DNA from: Pristionchus mayeri
Lineage: Eukaryota > Nematoda > Chromadorea > Rhabditida > Neodiplogasteridae
Reading direction: 5' to 3'
Length of the DNA: 64,000 nucleotides
Assembly: GCA_036245805.1 (NCBI GenBank)
Contig: BTRK01000001.1
Coordinates: forward strand, 37,708,995-37,772,994
The notes beneath the pieces were generated by a model. That model did no database searches, was not told where the DNA came from, and was given only the letters and a program-made list of their open reading frames with translations. The position numbers were made by a program, and so were the translations under genes. Of this stretch, positions 1-10,100 are shown piece by piece (the stretch's first letter is position 1; each line of letters begins with the position of its first letter).

Positions 1-365
1 TGCCCGCTATGGAATAAAATTTTTCAGGGCAAAAATCTTAAAAATTCGAACGACCATATCTTTTTTCACAGATGAGCTAGCCCTTCACTTCCAACAGGAA
101 AAATGCTTATCTCGTCGAGCTCTTTCAGAATCACTATCTGGTTATGGAGTTTGGAAGCTCCAAAAAATTGTCAAAATCCGACCGCCCACTTCGGCGCAAG
201 ACAGAGAATGACGGGTCACAGATACGGCTTTCTAGGGTCGATTTTCATTCTCTACATGAAAAATTAACCCTGGGGACTATTTTTCAGGGAATTTTATTTT
301 TTGCTGTACGGGTCATGTGTGAAATTGCTCGATTCTCTCAGATAGTCTCTCTTATATCAGCTATC
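1..365. repeat. One arm of a fold-back repeat, cut by the window edge
   Basis: This stretch is a diverged copy of the right arm of the 1.2-kb fold-back at about 7577-8780. Shared landmarks in the same order are the 'cttatctcgtcgag' segment, the 'tttcagaat' segment, the 'gatacggc(c)ttct' segment, the 'gctgtacgg' segment and the terminal 'ctctcagatagtc'. The matching opposite arm would lie outside the window. I see no coding exon here. Confidence 0.6.
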
Positions 366-492
366 AGAACTTATCACTCGTGTCGCCTAAGGATTGAATA
401 GATTCGTGAATAGCCTGGTACATTTTTTTATCCCTGCTTCTGTGAGCATTTTTAGATAGTTCCTAATGTGCCTCAACATAAACCAACCACTT

Positions 493-735
493 TTGTTCCA
501 TATCTCCATCGTCAACGATGTGAGACGTCTTCAAAGTTGACGGATATCGAAAACTGCCGACTTTGGAGCTGCAATGCTCTGCCCACAGGGGGTCTGATGG
601 CTCGTGTTAAAAAGCTAATCTATGCCAAATTTCACGGACAATGTGGGATGAGCATTGTGGCTCCAAAGTCGGCAGTTTTCGATATCAGTCAACTTTGACG
701 ACGTCTCACATCGTCGACGATGAAGATGTGGAACA
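493..735. repeat. Inverted repeat, arms of about 75 bp
   Basis: A stretch at about 495-570 (gttccatatctccatcgtc ... gccgactttggagc) recurs as its reverse complement at about 658-733, separated by roughly 88 bases. It lies in the intron upstream of the last visible exons of the first S28 peptidase gene. It is probably a non-autonomous fold-back element; no coding capacity is seen. Confidence 0.75.
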
Positions 736-1009
736 AAACATGTTGTCTTCTGTTGAGGGACCATATGGGCTATACGAAACTGTCCAGAACCCAAATGCCT
801 TTTCCAATGTACCAGGGCTTATTCAAACCTTACGCGACACGCGTGTTATACATCATTTGCATAACGAGTCGTTCTCATGATAACTCATTTTTAGCATATG
901 TGGCCAGTAACTACATGTAATGTCATGGCAATGCAAATGTACTGAAATACCCAACGTGCACCATAACGTGGTAAATGCAAATTCGGATTATAATTTAATA
1001 TGATTTAAG

Positions 1010-1377
1010 GTGCCGCCCACTGCTCGGACATGTACCCGGTGTACGATGGGGAACCGGCTGCACTGCCTGCTGCCCGTGCACAGATCAAAGACTTCCTCTC
1101 CGGCATTATTTGTACGTTTATTGAAATTGCTTCGCCGAAATATCTTACCAAATTCGGTCATAACTAGCATGTTTCAAGAAACGTCTACTCTTTTTGTGTG
1201 CGAATTTTTCGTAACATTTTTTTAATAAAACAAATTCTCCGGCTTGTGCAATATCGAATTTGTCTCATAATCCAACGAAAAAATTTAGACGATTCCGATC
1301 ACAAGCGCAAGGACAGCTCTTCATCCCTCTCCATTATGATGCTGATTGCCTCTTCTCTCGTCGCCATGCTCTTCTAA
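1010..1377 (+). CDS. Serine carboxypeptidase, family S28, last two exons (5' part outside window)
   Basis: Two exons (1010-1111 and 1289-1377) give the C-terminal end of an S28 (Pro-Xaa carboxypeptidase / dipeptidyl-peptidase II type) enzyme. The first carries AAHCSDMYP followed by an ARAQIKDFL stretch, which matches the conserved C-terminal block holding the catalytic histidine in nematode S28 proteins. The exon ends in phase 1 at a GTACGT donor. The last exon follows a TTTAG acceptor and continues in frame to TAA at 1375-1377. The tail is a Ser-rich linker followed by a hydrophobic stretch (SIMMLIASSLVAMLF) running to the stop, which resembles a GPI-attachment signal or a membrane anchor; that is inference. 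AATAAA at 1394-1399 could be the polyadenylation signal. The gene sits head-to-tail with the next S28 gene, so the two are probably tandem paralogues. Catalytic Ser and Asp are not in view. Confidence 0.8.
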
Positions 1378-1748
1378 TAATATTGTTAATTATAATAAAT
1401 ACATGAACCCGTTTATGGTTGTGTACACAATGCAAGGGAATATAATAAAGACATCAAATTGTTAAAAGTTTTCAGAATAGTAACACAGTAAAGGGATATT
1501 TGTAATGAAAATCCCTCTCGCTCCTTATAGCATGACAAACAACTTGCAACTTTGTTACTTTTTTGTATCGCTTACACGCTTTGTCTGACTGCTGAGAGCA
1601 CATTCATAGAGAGTGCTGAGGCCATTTATTCGAGCCCTAGCTGATAAGAGAATTACACGAGGGATCGTGACGAGGCGAGAGATGACAACTGATAAGGGAG
1701 GAGCGCTTCACGCTTTTTCTCCTCTTCTTCCCCCTGTAGGAAGACGCA
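1378..1748. other. Intergenic spacer between the two S28 genes
   Basis: About 370 bases with a probable polyadenylation signal for the upstream gene at 1394-1399 and AT-rich sequence. The segment before the next ATG holds the promoter of the downstream gene. No clear TATA box and no other gene were recognised. Confidence 0.5.
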
Positions 1749-4700
1749 ATGAGAACTCTCCTTCTCCTCTGCATCCTTGCGACTGCAGCAGCAGGCAAAT
1801 GGATGAACGGTCGACCGCCAGGTTTGTTGCACTATAGTCCCTTTGTCTGTTCATTTGTTGTCACATAAAGTTTGGCACTTCAAAATTTCGTAATTGCTTG
1901 CGCATTTCCCTGTAAATTGTATTAATCACTTTTCAGGAGGCCTCGTCAACGCCCCGTTCCACCTTAACTCTCGAGCTGAGACCACGCAGTTCCCCGGACA
2001 GATTCTCTCGAACTTCTCCCAGAAATTCAACCACTTCGACCCGCTGGATACGGTTCCTGCCTTCATATTGGCATTCGAACTAACACAATAACAAATATTA
2101 GAATATCAAGACTGTTTTAGTCCGATATATATTAACCTAATTTCGATCTATTATAAACTACCAAAGATTAAAGATCAACGATCATTGCAGCGTCGATGGG
2201 ACCAGCGCATGTACTACAATCCAATTCATGCTGATAGAAATCTCGCCAGTGGCCAGGACATCGTTTTCCTGATGATCGGAGGAGAAGGTTGGGCTTACGA
2301 ATTAAAAAAAAACCTTTCTCAACATTTAATCAGCTCTATTTGTGCATGGTAATTAGCAAGTAGTGCCCACTTGAAAGATCCATTTTCCAAAGGAAGATTA
2401 GTCGGGCATGTGCGGTTGGCCATAAAATCAAACAGTAAGATGATTGCGTAGTCTGTATTTCCCACACTTTATCGCCCCGAATTGCGATCTCTATTGTTAA
2501 TCAAGCATTATCACGACTCGTCATAGTCATTTCAGTTCTTGTCAATGGTAATTGTTTAGGTCGCGAGCCAGCCAAGTGGTCGGGCGACGACAACGTGATG
2601 GTGATGCAGTACGCGAAGCAGTTCGGCGCGACAGTCTTCGATCTCGAACATCGCTTCTTCGGAGACAGCAGACCCATCAAGTGCCATTTTGGAATTATTT
2701 TCAATTCAAAAAAATTGTTTTAATGAGCCTAATGAATTTAGAAATTTCAATTTTCAATTTAAATCATATGATTGCCTCGCAATAGACATGGTCTCAGAAT
2801 TACTCATGAGCGATTTTCACAACTGCGATTTTCACAACAGAGAAAAATCACAACTCTTAAACTTCATTTCGTGATCATTCTCGATTCCAGCGACATGAAG
2901 ACCTCCTCGTTGAAGTACCTCACAACCGAACAGGCTCTAGCTGATCTCGCCTACTTCATCACTTCGATGAACAAGGAGCACGGCTTCCAAAACCCGAAGT
3001 GGTTCACATTCGGTGGATCGTATCCTGGTACGTCGTGTTCGGAGATTTCCTAAAAGTAGTATTTCTTCTTCCTGTAAAGCGAATAATCTTTACTATTTGG
3101 CTTCGTGAAACAAATTATTTTCGATTCAAAAATATATTTCATTCAACAGTTACAAAACGAGAGTATGAAAGGTGAACAGCGAACCAGGAAAAATGATAGT
3201 TCGAAAGATCTTTTTATCAAATAGACGTCTTCGATATTTTGTCCATCCCCCTATTATGTGCCATTCCACTCCATCGCTACTGGTTGTGAGGCCTAAATCA
3301 GGGGAAATACCAAATATCAAAGAAGTGAGAAAAAGAAGCAATATTCAGGCGCGCTCTGTGCCATGTTCCGCTCCAAGTACCCCGAGCTGACAGCTGGCGC
3401 AGTCTGCAGCTCCGCCCCGCTCATCCTCTCCCTCGACTTCTACCGTTCGTTTGAATATTTAAAAAAAAAACTCGACTTCTTCAGTTTGTTTGGTTATTAG
3501 TGTAATTTATTAGATTAATTAACTTAACTTAATATAAAAATATTTAGAATACGCCACCGTAGTCGAGTACGTGTTCAAGTCGACGCCGATTCAAAATGAG
3601 GTGCGCGTTCATTCATTTGCTTTGACTAGCACATCGCCTTGCTTTCAATGATATCGAAAATCGACTAATCGCATTCCATCACTATAGACGAATAGGGAAT
3701 GGAAAATGCAAATAATTCATTTAAATCTTTAAATTCATCGTTGTCATTTCAGAAGAACCTCGGCTGCGACGAGCTCATCCGTCAGTCCTTCGACACGATG
3801 CAGCAACTATCGCTGACCGCTGATGGAAGGAAGACTCTCAGCCAGAAACTGAGGTAGAAAGCAGGGTTGGCGATGCTGAATTGCGATTTCGCTATTGCCT
3901 CTCCGCATACAACGAAATACGAGATGTAGGGTTTGTGATGCCACAAATGCAATAGCTATTAGCCAACCCTGGCTGATATCTGACAATTTGGCGCTTGTTC
4001 TCCTAATATTCCATGCAAGAGAGTACACGAAATGAGGAGCGAATTGTAGTTATACTCAGTTATAGTAGTTATACTCGCTCTGATAAACAACGGAAATTCA
4101 CGATTAAGTATAGAATGTGCTCCAGACTTGAAATACCATGCTAAGATATCTGTTGCCATTACATCTCGGTCTCGAAATGTAACGATTCCTACAATCACAT
4201 TGGACCTCAGGGATGCTGAGTCCTATTAGTAGTCGGCCTCATGGCACAACATCACCTAGCGTAGTCGTCTCTTGACCAATGCAAAGTCGCTTGATGTGAC
4301 CGCATCTTTACCTTTACCTTACCACTAAGCCACTAGGGGAAAAGTAATTAATGAATATCACTTTCTCTTCTTTTCCTACACTATCTCTCCTATTTGGTCG
4401 ACGAGATAGAGTGATGGAAGAGGACAGTATTGGCGAGATAGTGCGAATACATTCAGCTCTCCTACAAGTGTCGGTGGTTCAGTGGTAGAACACCCGCTTC
4501 GAGCCCCCCCCCCCCCCGGCTCGAAGACGGGAGAGCCGGGTTCGATCCCCGGCCAACACCAATCTTTTCGCCACCTTAGGAAATGATTGCCATCAAGATA
4601 TGTTTTTTCTTAAACGCGCTTCCGATGCCTATATTTTTGCTTAGATTTAATAGAAAATATAAGCCATAAATGAAGAAGCAAATGCATACGCACTTTCTTG

Positions 4701-5728
4701 AGTATTTTCCATCATCTCAGTATAATAATGCAGGCCTGACCATCACTTCGACACTAAAATGCTAATGAGACTTGGAAACACAAACCAAAAACATTACTCG
4801 TTGCTACTCTAATAATACATTGTAGACTCGATCCTCCCTTCGACTCGAAGACAACCAAGGCGGACATCAACAATCTGTTCGCGAACCTCTACGATGCGCA
4901 TCAGGGAATGATCCAGTACACCTACGATGGATCCGTGAGGCCTTGTTGTTATTGTTTTGCTTTTGGTTGTTATTGGCCCATTAAGAATTTAAAAAAAAAT
5001 ATTTAGAGCGACAAGACGAAGTACTACGCAACGGCCGAGCAACTCTGCCGCATCTACAACCAGGATCAGGTTAGTGCATGATAATTGAAATTGAAAAAAA
5101 TGAAGGTCTATCTTCTTGAAATTATTGCTTGCAAAATGGTTGTCAGAGAGTCTTATTCGCGTCCTGTGAACCCTGCATGAGTTTGAATTCTACATTTTCA
5201 GGACATGCTGGACAACGTGTGGGACCATCTCGCCTGGTACAACCAGTACTGGAACGGCGTCAACATCACCAGCTTCCCCAACAGTTACGCTGACGCGATC
5301 AAGGTGAACCAGAGATTACACAGTAGTAAGGATATGATTGATGTGCTTGTTTAAAATTGCCAAACTACGGAAGGGTCAGTACTTCCTAAAATAGTTGAAG
5401 GAGGACGGTGATGGGGAGTTAGAAGCAAAAATTCATATATTTGAAGGACATCTCCGAGACGGACTACGACATCCTCGGTGATGGAGGAAACGAGGCCCGA
5501 GGGTATTATTATTTTTTGTAAAAACAATATAATGAATTTAATAATTTAAAATATTCAGTTGGATGTGGTTGTGCTGTAACGAGATGGGCTGGCTGCAGAC
5601 TACGGACACCGACACCATCTTCGGGTCGACTCTTCCTATGAAGTTCGATATTTTATTTTCTTTTTTCTTCGAATTTCGTAATTTTATCACAACATTTTGT
5701 GTGCGAAACCACCAACACATGCCCATAC
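1749..5728 (+). CDS. Serine carboxypeptidase, family S28 (secreted or lysosomal), truncated by assembly gap
   Basis: Visible exons, all joining in phase: 1749-1821, 1937-2052, 2191-2287, 2560-2680, 2891-3027, 3349-3444, 3548-3600, 3753-3853, 4826-4934, 5007-5069, 5202-5303, 5447-5502 and 5559 to about 5642. The start ATG opens a signal peptide (MRTLLLLCILATAAAG). Family marks in order: a MIGGEG oxyanion-region block, FDLEHRFFGDSRP, LKYLTTEQALADLAYF, the nucleophile motif FGGSYPG with the catalytic Ser, and a W-x-W-x-x-CNE-x-GWLQT block. S28 enzymes cleave Pro-Xaa or dipeptide bonds in acidic compartments or secretions. About 400 residues are visible, where the family usually has about 480-520. 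The segment with the catalytic Asp and His should therefore lie in the N-run at 5729-6228. The intron at 3854-4825 carries an inverted repeat and a tRNA-like sequence. The sequence just before the gap (TGCGAAACC ...) is not clearly exonic. Confidence 0.88.
3861..3973. repeat. Short fold-back inside S28 intron
   Basis: 'gcagggttggc' near 3861 is matched by its inverse 'gccaaccctgg' near 3962-3972. The inner parts ('attgcgatttcgctattgc' against 'gcaatagct') pair partly. It resembles the 'ggattggcaatt' fold-backs at 41.4 and 44.7 kb and may belong to the same diffuse family. Confidence 0.5.
4468..4560 (+). tRNA. tRNA-like gene or pseudogene with a C14-loop hairpin in the anticodon arm
   Basis: The acceptor strands GTGTCGG and CCAACAC pair with one C-A mismatch. 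The D-arm TGGTTCAGTGGTAGAA is like that of tRNA-Gly. The T-arm (CCGGG / TTCGATC / CCCGG) is perfect and supplies an intact B box. A run of T (4565-4568) follows as a Pol III terminator. The anticodon arm, however, reads CCCG then CTTCGAGCC, fourteen C (4504-4517), GGCTCGAAG, A, CGGG. That is an anticodon stem extended by a 9-bp perfect helix capped with a poly-C loop. If the hairpin were removed as an intron, the loop would read TTCGAAG with CGA at the anticodon positions, but the arm lacks a long variable loop for Ser. I cannot assign an isotype and suspect a pseudogene or a tRNA-derived element. It lies in an intron of the S28 gene, same strand. Confidence 0.55.
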
Positions 5729-6228
5729 NNNNNNNNNNNNNNNNNNNNNNNNNNNNNNNNNNNNNNNNNNNNNNNNNNNNNNNNNNNNNNNNNNNNNNNN
5801 NNNNNNNNNNNNNNNNNNNNNNNNNNNNNNNNNNNNNNNNNNNNNNNNNNNNNNNNNNNNNNNNNNNNNNNNNNNNNNNNNNNNNNNNNNNNNNNNNNNN
5901 NNNNNNNNNNNNNNNNNNNNNNNNNNNNNNNNNNNNNNNNNNNNNNNNNNNNNNNNNNNNNNNNNNNNNNNNNNNNNNNNNNNNNNNNNNNNNNNNNNNN
6001 NNNNNNNNNNNNNNNNNNNNNNNNNNNNNNNNNNNNNNNNNNNNNNNNNNNNNNNNNNNNNNNNNNNNNNNNNNNNNNNNNNNNNNNNNNNNNNNNNNNN
6101 NNNNNNNNNNNNNNNNNNNNNNNNNNNNNNNNNNNNNNNNNNNNNNNNNNNNNNNNNNNNNNNNNNNNNNNNNNNNNNNNNNNNNNNNNNNNNNNNNNNN
6201 NNNNNNNNNNNNNNNNNNNNNNNNNNNN
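5729..6228. other. Assembly gap (500 N)
   Basis: Exactly 500 undetermined bases, a round number typical of a scaffold gap of unknown true size. The C-terminal part of the S28 gene (about 80-120 residues) and the first exon or exons of the serpin must both lie here, if the genes are intact. The ORFs that appear to cross it are artefacts. Confidence 0.95.
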
Positions 6229-6512
6229 GTTGTCAGGACCGTCTTGACAGGAGGCCAATAATTCAAAAATATATTATTGCTGGCGATTTGCCAATTTTTT
6301 GTACGTTTCTCTGGGCTCTCTTTGTCTCGCGCAACCCTTGCAGAACGTCGTGGGAAGGCCTTGGGCACTCCTCCCTCTCTATTCCTCTTCTATTCCACTC
6401 ATCTCTATTGAATTTGGAATCCATTTCTGATGAGGGGGCAAATGGGAAAGAATTGGGGGGCGATAGATAGGTAATCAGTAATCGACGAAGCACGAGAACG
6501 GACAGTCACAAT

Positions 6513-6623
6513 TAGTGATGCAAAACTGCGCGTGCTCTCCTCGTTTCACACGCTCTCTCGCTCTGTCTGACCTGTGAGAGAGCGTGTGAAACGTGGAGAG
6601 CGCGCGCCGATTTGGCATCACTA
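6513..6623. mobile_element. hAT-type hairpin MITE, subfamily A, copy 1
   Basis: Near-palindrome with termini TAGTGATG...CATCACTA, flanked by a perfect 8-bp target duplication GTCACAAT (6505-6512 and 6624-6631). The core is the shared CACGCTCTCTCG / CTGACCTG / GAGAGAGCGTG hairpin. Other copies are at 17508, 18358 and 49898. The 8-bp duplication and the TAGTG end fit hAT transposons. Confidence 0.9.
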
Positions 6624-6789
6624 GTCACAATTATGCTGAGTGCTTCTTGTGCAACGATGAATGAGCGGGGTTCAAAGCTCATGGCTTATTCTGAAAACGT
6701 GCACTAATACACACGGACCGAACACACATCTTGAAAAATGCCGTTCCTCGAGTGTGATTGCATGCTAAGAAGTTTATGGTGGCGCCGAC

Positions 6790-7039
6790 TTAAAGGAGGA
6801 GCAAACTCAAAATTCAAATTTTGAACCTATCATATGCACGCCCGAGAGCTCCACAACGATAAGAAGCTCCGAAATTTTCACATTTATATCTCCATTCCGA
6901 ACAGAGTTATAGCTAGTTGGCTGGGAGCCAGATCAGGGAAAGCTCAGGGAAGGGGGCGAGATAGCACGTGACTTGAAGAGAGTGCGTCCCTAGGTGAAAC
7001 ATATTCCAACAGGGCGCGTTTCATTTACTCCTCCTTTAA
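6790..7039. mobile_element. TTAA-flanked MITE (piggyBac-like), copy 1
   Basis: Termini TTAAAGGAGGAG...CTCCTCCTTTAA, 250 bp, bounded by TTAA on both sides. An inverted-orientation copy of almost equal length is at 16548-16800, and a diverged partial copy ends at 53327. TTAA duplication is the mark of piggyBac-type transposition. Confidence 0.8.
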
Positions 7040-7103
7040 TAGCCTAAGCCTAAGCCTAAGAGTCCTACCTATCCTCACAGTATTCAACATTGTTATGATT
7101 CAG

Positions 7104-10100
7104 CATGCGCTCTCGCTGTGCTCTACGAAGGAGCAGCCAATGCGACGAAGGAGGAATTGGCTGACGCCATCGGCAGGGGTTAGTCTTTACTAACAAAAGT
7201 TTACTTATATGTTTGTTTAGTGTTATTTTGTATTTTACTATATTTTTAAGCTACAGCATTGATATACCCGCATGAATATATCACTTATCCCTCTCTATCT
7301 CACACACATCTCTTCTCATTCAATTCCCTCTTTGCTGTCTCGTTTTATCTCTTTATTTTATTTCTGAGGCGAAATTTAAAGCAACAACTGGCCAAAGTGA
7401 GTATCGAAATGTGCAATAGATGTAATATAAATATTTAAATATATATGTGATCTCAGCTATTAAAGCGAATATTACAGGACTCCTCCGTTCCGAGGTGTCG
7501 TCGCATTACAGTAATCTCTCGTCCTCAGTGAAAAACAACGCTATCCTCGCCCGGGTCGCACGTTGGAAATGGTGGTCGCGTCTGAGAGAACTGACCAGAG
7601 GCCGTACAGCGAAAAATGAAGTGTGTTTTTTAAGATGTTCGTAGGGGTAACTTTTCACGTAGAGTCCGAAAATCGACCTTAGAAAGCCATATCTCTGACC
7701 CCACGTTTTCTGTAGCACGCCTCAGCGTGGTTTGTTTTTTTAAACTTTTGAACGGATCATTTAAACCCCATACATAGCTAGTAGTTCTGAAAGATCTCGA
7801 CGAGATAAGCATTTTTACTGTTGGAAGTAAAATGCTAGCTCATCTGAGAACAAATTATGACCAGTTGAAATCTCAAATTCTCTCACCCTGAAATTGTTTT
7901 TCTCGGATGTACAAATTAAAATATCTTATTCGATTCCCCGTTAAAAGATACCCAAAAATGCAAAATTTCACCAAAAAAACTGTGTCGAAAAGTGGTTTCC
8001 CGAATAAAGGAAGAAGTCGGTGAGGTTATTTTCGCCAATTTTTACGCAGTTTCCTGCAGAACCTTCATGAATTACGATCAGTTCTCGACTTTTTTCGACG
8101 ATTCTACACATGGAAAGAAATATGAACCTGAAAAACTCCGAGTTTTGAGAATTTCTGAAAACTCGATTTTCTCAACTTCGTCATTTCCCATTTTTTATGC
8201 ATTTATAAAATCTCATTTTCAAATCACATCCCACTACTGCCCATTAAATCTTGCAGAATGTACTAACAGGAGACGGAAAATTTACATAGAAGCAGTCGCA
8301 GTGAGAATAATTTTAAATGCTATTCACCTGACGGTTTGAAAAATATTCAAATCGATCATTTGACAACTTTTGAAAGTATTTTGATCTGTGTTGTGGTTCT
8401 TTAAAATCTGCCAATCTCACTTACTCTAAATCAGCGCATAAATTACAGCTAAACGTAAATTGAAAAAATATCGCAAATTTCAGCATTGAAAACCAAAAAA
8501 TTTGAAACGAATATTTATACAAAACTGTACTCTCTTTCAGGGTGAGAATTTTGTAGATACCTTTCAGAATTACTAGCTATGTACGGCTTTCGATGATCCG
8601 TTCAAAATTTATAAAAACCGACCTCGACGCTGAGGCGTGCTACAGAAAACGAGGGGTCATAGATACGGCCTTCTAAGGTCGATTTTCGGACTCTACGTGA
8701 AAAGTTACCCCTACGAACATCTTAAAATCAACACTTTATCTTTCGCTGTACGGCATATAGGTTGAATTCTCTCAGATAGTCACTCATATCTCATCTTCAA
8801 ATGGGATCTTCGTAGACAAGGTACAGATTACCGATCCGCTGAAATCACGAACGCATACATTCAACCATGAAGTTACCAGAATAGGGTGTGTAAGACCTAT
8901 TCTGGTGTTACACATCCTATTCTGTACAACGATTCAACACCTTTGTTACCCTTAGACACTGAAGGGTAACAAAGGTGTTGAATCGAGGAAGAGGAGGGAA
9001 GAGGTTATCTTAACGATGAAGAGATAAGAAGAAGAAGGTTGTGGTGCAATGATGCACGACATTTCAGAAATACGTCCTCAGCTCTGACTTCGTTTCCCGC
9101 GTGCGTCGGTTGTACCGCGCGTCGGTGGAGCAAATAGACTTCGACAATGGAATCAAAGCGGCCCGGGTGATTTGGAATATGCACCCTTTGATTTGCTGTG
9201 CAGAAATAATTATTCAATAATTGCTTTTAATTATAATTCAAATGCAGCAAAACATTCATTATTTGCACACATGTAAATTCACCGCCTGATGAGTGCATAT
9301 GGAATTTGGAAAATCGTTGTAAAATCGATCGCTCAACTATCATCCTAAGTCGTCTGATCATTATTATAGCAGTGCTTCAGATTGTAAATTCATCCGTCTC
9401 GGCCGCGACTGGTGGCAAGTTGACTGAGTTCGTGCAGCCAGAGTCCTTCCTGCAGGCGGAGTGCATACTGATCAATGCGGTCAACTTCAAGGTAACCGAT
9501 GAGAGCTAATAAATCTTTATTATGCGATATAATAAGATGACGACAAAAGTTGTTTGGAAGTAGGAGTAACGAGAGCGGGCTTTTTGAGATCTTATGAGAT
9601 TTGTGCGCACTTATCTATAGTTTCTTGAAATTGGTGACTCCTAAATCAGTGAACTGTGGGATACAATGGGGGAGAGAAGAGAAAAGTTTTTCTAAAGCTC
9701 ACGCCAAGTCTAACTAATGGGCTTTACCGCTCTAATAGCTGGCTCTCATTTCTTGATCACACACGAAATGGACCAGGAGGGTGGATATGTGTTTCGCGCA
9801 CCAGTTTAGCGAACATGATAAATACCGCGATTTTGTGATAAAAAAAATCTATATATTCTACAGGGTAGAAAACAGGTGCATGTTCCAACGGCCCCAGACC
9901 CAGATTCTTGGAGAAATATGAATATGACCCTTTAGGGTTATTGGGAAACGCCGTTCAATGCGAATTTGACTCGTCCATGCACATTCTACGGCTTGAGAGG
10001 AACACGTGAGGTATGAATAGAGACTTAACAGAGGCTGAAAAGTAAAAACTTCCAAATTCATGACATAGTTCAAAAACGAAAACCCCACCCAAACCTTTTT

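Noticed and set aside
5538..6470. Several long ORFs on both strands around 5.5-6.5 kb
   Set aside because: They only look long because they cross the 500-N gap.
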